This document shows, piece by piece, positions 1 through 8,457 of a stretch of DNA of 64,000 nucleotides. Source of the DNA: JAAUUJ01 sp964392245 (GTDB lineage Bacteria; Cyanobacteriota; Cyanobacteriia; Thermostichales; Thermostichaceae); contig CAYMOX010000013.1 in assembly GCA_964392245.1 (NCBI GenBank), positions 20,585 to 84,584 of the forward strand. The letters are read 5' to 3'. The translations under genes were made by a program, and so were the position numbers. The notes beneath the pieces were generated by a model. It saw only the letters and a list, made by a program, of their open reading frames with translations. It had not been told where the DNA came from and made no database searches. Numbering within the stretch: position 1 is the first letter of the stretch; each line of letters begins with the position of its first letter.

Positions 1-2
1 CC

Positions 3-176
3 GGCACCGGCACTCAAGGGGCAACGCTGCGGGTGTATCTGGAAAAATATGAACCGGATCCCAGCAAGCAAAGGCAGGATACTCAAGCCGCTCTGGCGGA
101 TTACATTCAGCTGGCGGATGAGATCGCCCAGATCCGGGCACGCACGGGGCGAGAAGAACCTACTGTGATCACATAA
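3..176 (+). CDS. pgm: Phosphoglucomutase, C-terminal end (partial)
   Basis: The frame is open at the left edge and runs 57 codons to TAA. It reads GTGTQGATLRVYLEKYE and ends in a helical segment with EIAQIRART. This matches the last domain of alpha-D-glucose-phosphate-specific phosphoglucomutase, where the (S)GTGT-GATLR-Y-E-YE segment is the phosphate-binding loop of domain 4. The enzyme interconverts glucose-1-phosphate and glucose-6-phosphate and feeds glycogen synthesis and breakdown. The symbol is recognised from this tail only, and the catalytic serine loop lies outside the window. Confidence 0.8.
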   Translation, partial: GTGTQGATLRVYLEKYEPDPSKQRQDTQAALADYIQLADEIAQIRARTGREEPTVIT

Positions 177-206
177 CTTGCAATGGGGATAAGTTGCCCA
201 TTCAAG

Positions 207-797
207 CTACTCCGTGATGGCTTTGTAAAACTCCCGGATCGCAGCAGGCTGCTGATCGGGTCGAACATACTGGGATAGAAAGACAGGATCCAAGTCTGGA
301 AAAAACTGACTCCGGATGGTGGGTATGTAGTCGGAGTTGTGGAGCTGAAAGATCTGTAGCTTTCCGGTTTCCCATAACCAGATCTCGGGAACTTTGAGAC
401 CCTGGTAAACCGCCAGTTTGTTCAGGCCGCCACTGGTGATGATCACTTCTACCGCCAGATCGGGTCTGTCTTTAAGCTGACCCACACAGTAACACTCATC
501 TGGTTCAAGACCCCGAGCCGCTGTTTGATCACGATAGGTTGTGGATCCGCATCCGTGCAGGTCAATATTTTTGACCAGAGCGTAAGTTTCTAGCAACCTG
601 CCGATGATGGTCTTGGTCCGCTCATGCTCAGGTGAAAGGGTCATGATCTCCAGCAGCCCTTCCAGGTAAGTCAGACGCAGGCCAGGAATTGCTTCCATGG
701 CAGTATCCATTGCTAGATAGTCTTGCCACTGAATAGCTTGCAGGATCAGGTGCTGTTCTGGCTGAGCATGAAGCAATTGTGGTAGCTGCTTACTCAC
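207..797 (-). CDS. Uma2-family (DUF820) putative endonuclease
   Basis: The 196-residue protein has the Uma2 restriction-endonuclease-like fold. Visible are the N-terminal YLEG-LEIM segment, ERTKTIIGRLLETY in the helix, a metal-site region LKDRPDLAVEVIITSGG (D then E-V-I) and the typical KVPEIWLWETGKLQIF strand. The family is greatly expanded in cyanobacteria and its biological role is unresolved (proposed PD-(D/E)XK nuclease of mobile origin). ATG at 795-797 is the natural start. A remnant of a second copy of its 3' end lies immediately upstream (843-896), and a more distant paralogue is at 13806-14369. Function beyond family membership is unknown. Confidence 0.85.
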   Translation of the reverse strand: MSKQLPQLLHAQPEQHLILQAIQWQDYLAMDTAMEAIPGLRLTYLEGLLEIMTLSPEHERTKTIIGRLLETYALVKNIDLHGCGSTTYRDQTAARGLEPDECYCVGQLKDRPDLAVEVIITSGGLNKLAVYQGLKVPEIWLWETGKLQIFQLHNSDYIPTIRSQFFPDLDPVFLSQYVRPDQQPAAIREFYKAITE

Positions 798-842
798 CCG
801 TTGTCCATGAAATCAAGTGAGCTTATCTTACCCCAATCACGC

Positions 843-896
843 ATTCCGTGATGGCGTTGTAAAACTCTTGGATAGCGGCAGGCTGGGGATCAGAAT
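843..896 (-). pseudogene. Remnant of a second Uma2 gene (last ~17 codons)
   Basis: On the minus strand this stretch reads SDPQPAAIQEFYNAITE. It is nearly the same as the C-terminus of the neighbouring Uma2 protein (PDQQPAAIREFYKAITE at 207-260), and nucleotide identity is obvious. No upstream body of the gene remains, because the region runs into the tail of the lipoprotein gene at 919. It is best read as the residue of a tandem duplication followed by deletion or overwriting. Confidence 0.65.
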
Positions 897-918
897 GTGT
901 CCAGTGTGTCGTTATCTC

Positions 919-2271
919 TTAAGGACCACCACTACAGAAATTCGATGGAAGTGTCTGGACAGAAAATGTCCGGGAACAAAAGATGTCGTCCCCATTCAAT
1001 TCGCTGAATCCCTTAATCTCGAAGCTGAAGGTAGAGTTAAAGGGCGCAGTGGAACTGACGCTGTAGCTAAATGTGACAAAGTTACTGGTGGCTGGTTGGG
1101 GAGTAATCGAGGTAAAAGCAAAGATACTACTGGGATCAATCACCTCACTAAACACCACCGGATCCGTAAAACCTGGCATCCGAACAATCTCCAGACCCAC
1201 TGAACTGGAATCAGCTGGACAGGCACTAATGACACTGGTTCCCGAAGTGAACTCCAGATCAAACTCTGAACAGTTTTCGCCAGGAGTTGGTTCATCCTCT
1301 TCATCCTTGATCACTACGGTGGCAGTCTGTGGAGGGATCAGGGTGCCGTTCACGGGGTTTTCCAGGGTAACTAGGAATGCCTCTGGTCCTTCAGGGATGG
1401 CATCATCGATGATCTCTACACTGATCAAGGCCTGATTCTGTTCAGGTGCAAAGGTGAGGATCCCACTGGTGGATACATAATCACTACCCGCGATGGCCTG
1501 ACTATCACTGGTAAAAAATTCAACCGTAGACTCCTGATCCAGTGCCCCCAGACGGTTGACCTGGAGGATCGCAACGTTATTTTCTGGATCTCCCTCGCCA
1601 ATAATTTCTCCTTCATCAACCTCAATCTCTGCCTGGGCAAAACGGATGAAGGTCAGATCAGGAGGAGGAGAAAAGGGAGGGGGAGAGAAGGGAGGTAATG
1701 AAAAGGTGGGTGTGGGAGTAGGAATAAAGGTGGGGGCAGGAGAGGGAGTAAACGGAGGAGGGGGAGAAGGCACCAGAGTTGGGGTGGGCGAGGGTTCAGG
1801 GGATGGAGAGGGCTCTGGCTCTGGTGAAGGTTCAGGGGATGGGGAAGGCGAGGGGGTGGGAAGCGGCACAAAGCAATCCAGGACAAAGCGATTCACACCC
1901 ACCTGCAGAGGCACAAACTGAGAAGGACCTCTCAGATCGGGATCTTCCACCCCATCTACCAGAGTGAAACACTGCAGGGTTACTGGGCCAAGGGGGACAT
2001 CCTCAAAGGAGACGGTGGCCAGGTTATCTGTGGTATCTACAACGGTCTGAAGATCACTGATCTGAATCCCACCCTCCACATCCTGCAGCTGCACCCGGAT
2101 CTGGACCGTTCCAGGACCGACCGGGATAAAGTTGGTGCTATCCGTAAAAGTAAAGGTCAGATCGAGCCTTTCCCGACCCAGGCTAGAGGTGGAGTTGGTT
2201 CCGCAAGCGGAGAGGAGAACCAGGGGTAGAACCCCCAGCATCAAATTGTTCCAACGGAAGCCACTCATCAT
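919..2271 (-). CDS. Lipoprotein with Pro-rich linker and Calx-beta domain
   Basis: A 450-residue exported protein. The N-terminus is a lipoprotein signal ending in LVLLSAC, so the lipidated cysteine is residue 23. It is followed by a beta-rich domain of about 100 residues, then a low-complexity linker at roughly residues 137-205 built of PSPEP, PTPTP and FSPPP units, then a Calx-beta domain at about 210-325 (VDEGE, GSDYVSTSGILTFAPEQ, DAIPEGPEAF, VVIKDEE) and a Cys-containing C-terminal beta domain. Calx-beta domains bind calcium and usually act extracellularly. Location is presumably the periplasm or outer membrane. It is followed downstream by two other envelope genes on the same strand. Substrate and partner are unknown. 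Confidence 0.8.
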   Translation of the reverse strand: MMSGFRWNNLMLGVLPLVLLSACGTNSTSSLGRERLDLTFTFTDSTNFIPVGPGTVQIRVQLQDVEGGIQISDLQTVVDTTDNLATVSFEDVPLGPVTLQCFTLVDGVEDPDLRGPSQFVPLQVGVNRFVLDCFVPLPTPSPSPSPEPSPEPEPSPSPEPSPTPTLVPSPPPPFTPSPAPTFIPTPTPTFSLPPFSPPPFSPPPDLTFIRFAQAEIEVDEGEIIGEGDPENNVAILQVNRLGALDQESTVEFFTSDSQAIAGSDYVSTSGILTFAPEQNQALISVEIIDDAIPEGPEAFLVTLENPVNGTLIPPQTATVVIKDEEDEPTPGENCSEFDLEFTSGTSVISACPADSSSVGLEIVRMPGFTDPVVFSEVIDPSSIFAFTSITPQPATSNFVTFSYSVSSTAPFNSTFSFEIKGFSELNGDDIFCSRTFSVQTLPSNFCSGGP

Positions 2272-2307
2272 CTCGATCCCCCAGGTTAGAAAATCACAGC
2301 TGTGTTG

Positions 2308-2868
2308 TTACCACAAGATGGCAGTCTTGGCCTCCCGGAGAGCCCCCAGATAATCGGCCACCTCCTGCAGCAGGTTGTTCACCGCCTGGATTAGCTCGTC
2401 ACAACCTTCCGATTGCCCTAAGGCCAGATTACGACTGCCAAAGTCTTCTGTCACGAGATCCGGTAACTGTAGACTCTGGGTGACGATCTCTCGCTCCAGC
2501 CGCTCCCGTTCCGCTGGACTGGTGGCGCGTGCCCGCTCTGCGGTGAGTCGGTTGAGGTTGTCAATCCCTTCCGCTAACGGATCCCCAATCCCAGCACAGA
2601 CTTCCGCACTAAAGTTGGGGGGAGAGAGGATGGGAAGGGGGGCTGGATCGACTGAGGGTATATCTGTATTCAGTCCACTCCCAGGAATCACCACCGTTGA
2701 CACCGAGTCAGGGGGCGGGACCACCGCCGGGGGAGGAGGGGGCGGTTCTGGAATCACAATCTCTACAGGGACAGGCACGACAGCCTGAGCCAGCACTGGT
2801 AACCCCCAGCTTCCCCCCAGCCCTGCCAGGACCAGCACTGAGACTCCCATTACCCTTGGTTTTTGCAT
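2308..2868 (-). CDS. Secreted hypothetical protein with Pro-rich segment
   Basis: 186 residues from the ATG at 2866-2868, chosen because AGGAGAAG lies just upstream and because longer starts would run into the preceding gene. It has a Sec signal peptide (VLVLAGLGGSWGLPVLAQA) and then a proline/valine-rich stretch. A helical segment begins near AEGIDNLNRLTAERA, contains charged heptad-like stretches, and ends in a region with EGCDELIQAVNNLL. I do not recognise a domain. It sits 28 bp downstream of the beta-barrel gene at 2897-3787 and probably shares its transcript, which suggests an envelope partner of that protein. Confidence 0.65.
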   Translation of the reverse strand: MQKPRVMGVSVLVLAGLGGSWGLPVLAQAVVPVPVEIVIPEPPPPPPAVVPPPDSVSTVVIPGSGLNTDIPSVDPAPLPILSPPNFSAEVCAGIGDPLAEGIDNLNRLTAERARATSPAERERLEREIVTQSLQLPDLVTEDFGSRNLALGQSEGCDELIQAVNNLLQEVADYLGALREAKTAILW

Positions 2869-2896
2869 GGATCTTCTCCTTCTGCCTGGCAATGAT

Positions 2897-3787
2897 CTAG
2901 AACTGATAGGACAACCCGGCACTGACTGCAAAACGCACATTGTCGCCAGCCCCGGCAATATCTCGCAAAGAGGGGGTGATGTAAAAACTAACATCGGAAA
3001 GGGGGGCAAACGAAACGCCCGCAGCTAGATCCTGGCCCGTCCATTCTCCGATCACACTGACCGCACGACTCACTCGCAGGGCACCACTGCCAAACACTCC
3101 CACGGTGCTTTCCCCATTCAGGATGTCATCTTCGGTACGGAATCGCCCTCCACCCACACCCACCGTCAGAGCTAAGCGACTAAAAGCTTGATTGATATCT
3201 GGTCGTAATTTGAGAATTACACTGGTGGACCCGTACACAGAAGAATCGCGGGAGGGTTCTCCGGTGGTGGCAAAGTCTTCCCAGCCCACTGCTGCGGCCC
3301 AGCCCACCTGATCATTAATGATCAGATTGCGGTGCACCTTGAAGCTGAAGCCCCCCAGGCCTTCCTCCACATCTCCCAACACGTAGTTGACATCCACGCC
3401 AAGCCACTGGTTAGGATTGCCCAGACCAACGCCAACACCAATCCCAGCCTGACCATCTCCATCGTCAAAGCGCCGTTCAAACACCCCCCCTGCCGCCAGA
3501 TAAATAGTGCCAAAGCTGACCCCATAGCCGGAGGGAACAGCGATCGTGTAGCCGGGGGCACTGATGGCCAGATCGGGAACCTGGATCGCTTCAATCTGGG
3601 TAAAGGTGGCTCGCAATTCATCAAGACTCTCGTCCAGGCGGGGCTGGAGGGTATCCTGAGCCAGCAGGGAGGGATCGGAGGTAGGTGCAGTGGATTGAGC
3701 AGCGACGGGCAATATCCCCAGGGCAACTCCCACGGATCCGCTGACCAGAAGTCCAGGAAGCTGCCGCAGGTGCTTGAGGGTCAACAT
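2897..3787 (-). CDS. Putative outer-membrane beta-barrel protein
   Basis: A 296-residue protein with a signal peptide (LLVSGSVGVALGILPVAAQS), a short helical linker, then alternating hydrophobic/polar glycine-rich strands. It ends in an aromatic C-terminal residue (GLSYQF), as expected for a barrel inserted by BamA. Repeated VGVGVGLG, WAAAVGWEDF and LALTVGVGGG segments support transmembrane strands. The family is unassigned. It heads an apparent three-gene envelope cluster (beta-barrel, small secreted protein, lipoprotein) transcribed leftward. Confidence 0.65.
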   Translation of the reverse strand: MLTLKHLRQLPGLLVSGSVGVALGILPVAAQSTAPTSDPSLLAQDTLQPRLDESLDELRATFTQIEAIQVPDLAISAPGYTIAVPSGYGVSFGTIYLAAGGVFERRFDDGDGQAGIGVGVGLGNPNQWLGVDVNYVLGDVEEGLGGFSFKVHRNLIINDQVGWAAAVGWEDFATTGEPSRDSSVYGSTSVILKLRPDINQAFSRLALTVGVGGGRFRTEDDILNGESTVGVFGSGALRVSRAVSVIGEWTGQDLAAGVSFAPLSDVSFYITPSLRDIAGAGDNVRFAVSAGLSYQF

Positions 3788-3936
3788 GTCCGCCTCTCAG
3801 TTGGAGTTAACATCGCTAAACTCAGATGCCCTCATCAGGCTAGGCTCATAGAGTTGCGTAGATCGCTAGATCTGGGCTGAATTCTACAGTACCTCAGCCA
3901 ATCCGCAAGCCATGTCTATTCCAGAGCAACTTCATG

Positions 3937-6075
3937 TTACCCCCCCGCTACGACAGAAGCAGTTGCCTGACTGGCTGATATTGTATATAGGCCCCCCAAT
4001 CGGTGCAGTTGCTGGACCAACAGGCTCAAAAACAGCCCCACATCCGTCACCACTCCCACCGATTCCAGGGATCCTCGATCCGCCAGCTTGGTGACTACAG
4101 CAGGATTGATATCCACACAGATCAGCTTGACCCCTGAGGGGGTCATGTTCCCCACCCCAATCGAATGGAGCATGGAGGAGAGCATCAGGATCATGTCGGC
4201 ACCCTGCAGCAATTCCGCATACTGGCGCTGAGCTCTGATCATGTCCGTTTCGGTCTCGGGCAAAGGACCATCATCTCGAATCGATCCGGCCAGCGAAAAC
4301 GGCACCTGCTGCTGAATACACTCGTACATTACCCCGCTGCGGATCACCCCTTCCGCCACGGCCTTGGCAATACTGCCGTAACTGCGGATCAGGTTAATGG
4401 TCTTGAGGTGGTGACGGTGACCCCCCTTGACAGCACTGCCACGGCTCATATCTACTCCCAGGGAGGTGCCGTAGAGATTTTGCTCTAGATCATGAACAGC
4501 CACTGCATTCCCCCCCAGCAAGGCCTGCACATAGCCCTCGCGGATCAGGGTGGCCAGATGGATTCCTCCCCCGGTGTGAATGACCACAGGACCGGCCACC
4601 ACCACGGTTTTGCCACCCCGTTCCTTGGTGCGCCGTAATTCCCAAGCAATCTGTTCTACCACCAGCTCCACGCGGCGCTCACTGGAAACCCCCGATCCCA
4701 TGAAGCCAAATTCCTGACTTCCACTGCGGTCTTTGCTGGGCTGACGCAGGGTGCGGATCCCCTCCACCCCACACACCACCCGTTCTCCCGCCTGCATATC
4801 GCGAGGTAGCTTGCAGACCGCCTGCCACAGTCCTGACTGTTGCTGCACCACAATGGCGGCATCCATCCGCTGGCGTTCCACCTGGATCCATTGCCCCTGA
4901 ATGAAGACCTGCGTGGGGTAGATCGTGGTGACATAGAAGTCAAGGGGGGCGACTCCAGCCTTGGCCACAGATTCCAGCTTGGCTGCCTGGGGAACCGCTT
5001 CATCCAGTTGGGCTCCCCGCTCGATCAATTCCTCCAGGATCGTCTGCAGGATCTCTTCGGTGGGGGCTGAAACACTGAGCTGCACAGCAGAGGTGCTTTG
5101 TCGCTTTTCCCCCAGCTGGAACTTAAGAATCTGGAAGCTGCCGCCGTTGTCCACCACCAGATCCAGGGCATCGCTGAGGAGGGCACTATCCACCAGATGG
5201 CCGCTTAGATTCACGGTGCGGTTCAGGACGGAAGCCACTGGTTCTAACTCTGACACACCAGTTTCGTTCAACCGTAGGGTTAGGCACTTGGCGGCTCCCC
5301 CAGCCTTGAGAAATTCGGAGAGATCGGTTTCCACCACCCTGAAACCCACCTGCTTGAGTTGATCCCTGAGCTCGGGGCTGACCCGATTCACCACCACCGT
5401 GTGATTGATATCGACCGCGTTGCAGGCAAAGTTAATCGCATCCGGTTCCTGAATGGGAATGCGCTTTTCGGCAGGCACCCGCATTTCAATCAGGCGATTG
5501 GAGTAGGCATCAAAGGCATTGGGATAGTAGAGGAGGTAGCCATCGGAGAGGGGACAAAAACAGGTGTCCAGGTGGTAGAAGCGCTCATCCACCAGGCGCA
5601 GAGAGAGAACTTCAATTTCTAACCACTGGGCCAGGTAGGGGTGGGATTCCAGCATGGAGCGAAAGCCATATCCTGCCCAGAGCCAGCGGCCCGCCCGATC
5701 CAGAAGGGCATCTCCGGCCCCCTCAAAAGCCAGATGAGTCGGCAGTTCATGCACAGTGTACCCCTGGGATTCAAACCAGGCTTTGAAGTAGGGCTGTTCT
5801 CCCTGACGCTCAGGATGGTAGAAGCGACTGAGGACCACCGTCTGATTCAGGATCAATCCAGCGTTGGCGGTAAACACCATATCTGGCCACCCCTGGACCG
5901 GATTCACCAGCTCCACCTCGGCCCGCTGTTTGATGATTTCATGGAGCTCCTGCCACTGATGGCGAGCCTGATCCCGTGAAGAGCGGTGGACATTGCCCAC
6001 CATCCAGGGGTTGATCACGTAATCAACGTCATAGAAGTGGGGGGGACACATCAAAAAGTGAATAGCGCCTGTCAT
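3937..6075 (-). CDS. argZ: Arginine dihydrolase / LOR-SDH domain protein (ArgZ/AgrE type)
   Basis: 712 residues from the ATG at 6073-6075, chosen because the family begins with a short lead-in to FLMCPPHFYDVDYVINPW. The N-terminal ~280 residues are the guanidine-group-modifying fold that converts arginine to ornithine, CO2 and ammonia. From this start the residues known in Synechocystis ArgZ are in place: Asn22 (INPW), Asn71 (FTANAG), His168 (FYHLD) and Cys264 (AAKCLTLRL). The rest is the conserved LOR/SDH region and a Rossmann-like C-terminal part, which in Anabaena AgrE gives ornithine cyclodeaminase activity yielding proline. It drives the cyanobacterial ornithine-ammonia cycle and cyanophycin nitrogen release. 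Whether this copy has the second activity cannot be told from sequence. The symbol agrE is equally apt. Confidence 0.92.
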   Translation of the reverse strand: MTGAIHFLMCPPHFYDVDYVINPWMVGNVHRSSRDQARHQWQELHEIIKQRAEVELVNPVQGWPDMVFTANAGLILNQTVVLSRFYHPERQGEQPYFKAWFESQGYTVHELPTHLAFEGAGDALLDRAGRWLWAGYGFRSMLESHPYLAQWLEIEVLSLRLVDERFYHLDTCFCPLSDGYLLYYPNAFDAYSNRLIEMRVPAEKRIPIQEPDAINFACNAVDINHTVVVNRVSPELRDQLKQVGFRVVETDLSEFLKAGGAAKCLTLRLNETGVSELEPVASVLNRTVNLSGHLVDSALLSDALDLVVDNGGSFQILKFQLGEKRQSTSAVQLSVSAPTEEILQTILEELIERGAQLDEAVPQAAKLESVAKAGVAPLDFYVTTIYPTQVFIQGQWIQVERQRMDAAIVVQQQSGLWQAVCKLPRDMQAGERVVCGVEGIRTLRQPSKDRSGSQEFGFMGSGVSSERRVELVVEQIAWELRRTKERGGKTVVVAGPVVIHTGGGIHLATLIREGYVQALLGGNAVAVHDLEQNLYGTSLGVDMSRGSAVKGGHRHHLKTINLIRSYGSIAKAVAEGVIRSGVMYECIQQQVPFSLAGSIRDDGPLPETETDMIRAQRQYAELLQGADMILMLSSMLHSIGVGNMTPSGVKLICVDINPAVVTKLADRGSLESVGVVTDVGLFLSLLVQQLHRLGGLYTISASQATASVVAGG

Positions 6076-6308
6076 GGGATTATCTGGAAAGCGAAGGATC
6101 TTAAGATTGGGGAGTTGGGCGGGCTCAGGATCTAACTTGGGGTAACGGATCCGGAAGGGTAGGTTTCTCCTGCAGTGAACAAGGGGGAAAGAATGGATGA
6201 GCCATCCCCCAGAGTAGACGAATTTGCCCAAGAACAGGAACCGATGCTTCTACTTTTCAAGCCCTCTCATGATCAAAACAGGGACAAGGAAACTCCTGCC
6301 CTCAGAAC

Positions 6309-7058
6309 TTAGGCGGGAACCGAGTTGGCATCGGCATCGGCGGCAGCCTCGGATCCAACATTGGGAAGTTCTAGACAGTAACCCGCCCCGTAGACAGTTT
6401 TGATGTACTTGGGTCGCCGCGGATCGGGCTCCAGCTTGGTGCGCAGGTGACGGATGTGGACCCGAATGGTTTCGATATCATCGTCCGGTTCGTACCCCCA
6501 AACCTCCTGCAGAATTTCACTGGGGGAGACGGTTTGTCCGTGGCGCTGCATCAAACAGTGGATCAGATCAAATTCCAGATGGGTGAGCTTAATTTTCTTG
6601 TTAAACCAGATGGCCTCGAATCGCTCAGGGACCAGGGTCAGGGGACCGTAACTGAGAATTTCGGTATGTCTGGCCGTTTGAGGAATGCGATCAGCACGAC
6701 GTAGGAGAGCTCGCACCCGCACCAGCAGTTCCTGGATCTCGAAGGGCTTGGTGAGATAGTCATCGGCCCCAGCGTTGAAGCCTTCCACCTTGTCCTGAGT
6801 TTGGCCAAGGGCCGTCAGCATCAAAACCGGCACATCCACCGTTCTTTCTTCGCGCCGCAGACGCTGGCACACCGTTAACCCATCCACCTGTGGCAGCATC
6901 AGGTCCATCACCACCAGATCTGGCAACACCTGCAAAGCCATCGCCTGACCTTTCACGCCGTCAGAGGCAGTCACTACCTCATAGCCTGCCAATTCCAGAT
7001 TCACTCGAAGTAAATCCAGCACTGCAGGATCGTCTTCTATCACCAGGATCCGAGCCAT
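6309..7058 (-). CDS. rpaA: OmpR-type response regulator RpaA
   Basis: 249 residues from ATG 7056-7058. The receiver domain begins MARILVIEDDP, the phospho-acceptor is Asp52 (LVVMDLMLP), and it ends near residue 120. A winged-helix DNA-binding domain follows (LTHLEFDLIHCLMQRHG, VWGYEPDDDIETIRVHIRHL, YIKTVYGAGYCLELP). The segment LTALGQTQDKVEGFNAGADD and the DNA-binding half are characteristic of RpaA rather than RpaB or NblR. RpaA is phosphorylated by SasA, controls circadian output and the switch to night metabolism, and affects phycobilisome association. A longer in-frame N-terminus exists but has no homology. The gene is monocistronic, with ~236 bp upstream before the next gene. Confidence 0.93.
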   Translation of the reverse strand: MARILVIEDDPAVLDLLRVNLELAGYEVVTASDGVKGQAMALQVLPDLVVMDLMLPQVDGLTVCQRLRREERTVDVPVLMLTALGQTQDKVEGFNAGADDYLTKPFEIQELLVRVRALLRRADRIPQTARHTEILSYGPLTLVPERFEAIWFNKKIKLTHLEFDLIHCLMQRHGQTVSPSEILQEVWGYEPDDDIETIRVHIRHLRTKLEPDPRRPKYIKTVYGAGYCLELPNVGSEAAADADANSVPA

Positions 7059-7294
7059 AAACACAAAAACAGGTAGAACTGATTTCCAGAGGGATATTAA
7101 GACTCTGGACAAATTACTTCCATTTATTGCCCTCAGTTTACCGAATTTTACTCGCAGATTCGAGCGTCCCCCAAACACGAACCCCAGGTCCTTTCCTTCC
7201 GGTCCCTTTCCCCTCAAGAGGACAACTCGGGGATCAGGCTCCCTGCTCAGATCCCTTCCGACGATGGCCACAAATCTAAAGATTTACTTAAGAA

Positions 7295-7828
7295 TTAGGC
7301 TGAAGTCTGTTCAGGCTTGGGCGCGGTCTGATCGGAATGGGGCTCGGGGGACCAGCTCTCCTCGGGGGACTGGAGGGCATTGTCCAGAACGGTGCGGGCC
7401 TGTTGGGCCTTTTCTCGGGCATCACGGTAACGGAGATTGGCCTGGGCAAAGGATTTCAGAATCCGGAACCCCTCCTTAAGTTGATCCAGTTTCTCTTCGT
7501 CTACCTCCGCATCGCTGAAGAGCAGTTCCACCAGTTCCCGCATCTTGAGCGCCTCGGCTCGGGATTCCTGCACCTTGAGTTTGAGGGTGACCAGGTTGCT
7601 GAGCACTTGGACTGCCTGCAGCACGGCATCTTCCTCAGGGACCGACTCCAGATCCTGCACCTCCACAAACTGACTGGGACTGAATCCCTCCGCCAGTTCC
7701 GTCCCCAATTCATCCGCTTCCATCATCTCCATCAGCCGATCCATAGCCTTCTCGCGAGCACGGGTGGAATCCTTGCCTCGAACGGTAATCACAACCTCAG
7801 GCTTTTGGGGTAGCGTGTACTGCACCAT
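7295..7828 (-). CDS. Conserved cyanobacterial hypothetical protein
   Basis: 177 residues beginning MVQYTLPQKPEVVITVRGKD. The body is acidic and helical (EKAMDRLMEMMEADEL, KLKVQESRAEALKMRELVEL, QLKEGFRILKSFAQ) with coiled-coil character, and the tail is Pro/Glu-rich. There is no signal peptide or membrane segment, so it is probably cytosolic. I recognise it only as a type of protein common in cyanobacterial genomes without known function. It lies upstream of rpaA on the same strand, but the 236-bp gap argues against a tight operon. Confidence 0.7.
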   Translation of the reverse strand: MVQYTLPQKPEVVITVRGKDSTRAREKAMDRLMEMMEADELGTELAEGFSPSQFVEVQDLESVPEEDAVLQAVQVLSNLVTLKLKVQESRAEALKMRELVELLFSDAEVDEEKLDQLKEGFRILKSFAQANLRYRDAREKAQQARTVLDNALQSPEESWSPEPHSDQTAPKPEQTSA

Positions 7829-7886
7829 AGGGATTGACTATTTCTGAACGGCTAAAGTTATACTAGCGCCACGTTCCTCGTCAGGG

Positions 7887-8390
7887 TTAGACCTCGTGCA
7901 TGCCAGCCTTTTCAGGTTGAAACCCAGAAGAAAATAATGTGGTCCGATCAAAGAGTGAGCCCACCAGGTTGACAAAGCGGAGATCAGCTTCCAGCAACGT
8001 CGCCCCCCGCAGATCCGTGTAGCCCAGATCCGCCCCTGTTAACACTGCCCGAATCAAATTGGCCCCTCGCAGATTGGCCGCGCCCAGATCCGCCTGCCAG
8101 AGCCGGGTTTCTGAGAGGGTGGCCAGGCGTAAATCGGCTTCCTGTAAATTGGCACGGTGCAGATGAGCGCAGCTGAGATTGGCAAACTTGAGATCAGCCC
8201 GGAACAGATTCAGTTGATACAGACTGGCATGGGCTAAATCCGCTCCCCGCAGATCAGCTCCGCTGAGATCCAATCCCCGCAGCCGTGCTCCCCTGAGGTT
8301 GCCACCGCGCACGCTGATGCCTGAAAAGTCTCGAATTCCTGCCTGGATCTGTCTGTGCAGCTCAACAACTGGAGTGATCTTGGCGGGCAT
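7887..8390 (-). CDS. Pentapeptide-repeat protein
   Basis: 167 residues. From about residue 28 to 148 nearly every fifth position is Leu or Phe in A(D/N)LXX units (ADLRGADLAHASLYQLNLF, ANLRGANLIRAVLTGADL), which fold as a right-handed quadrilateral beta-helix. The N-terminal 25 residues form a short helical cap. No signal peptide is seen. Such proteins are numerous in cyanobacteria and mostly of unknown role. There is no gyrase-inhibitor context here. Confidence 0.85.
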   Translation of the reverse strand: MPAKITPVVELHRQIQAGIRDFSGISVRGGNLRGARLRGLDLSGADLRGADLAHASLYQLNLFRADLKFANLSCAHLHRANLQEADLRLATLSETRLWQADLGAANLRGANLIRAVLTGADLGYTDLRGATLLEADLRFVNLVGSLFDRTTLFSSGFQPEKAGMHEV

Positions 8391-8457
8391 GGGTCTCCAG
8401 TGGACAGGCTTAGGCCAACGTTATAGCAGAGATCAACGAGAATGAAACCGTGACCTT

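Noticed and set aside
1556..1967. Glycine-rich plus-strand frames opposite the lipoprotein linker
   Set aside because: They are the complement of the Pro/Ser/Glu repeats. The minus-strand frame has signal peptide and Calx-beta domain, so these are shadows.
6240..6308. Terminator after rpaA
   Set aside because: A weak CAGGGA/CCTGCCCT pairing exists but with mismatches and no U-tract on the relevant strand.
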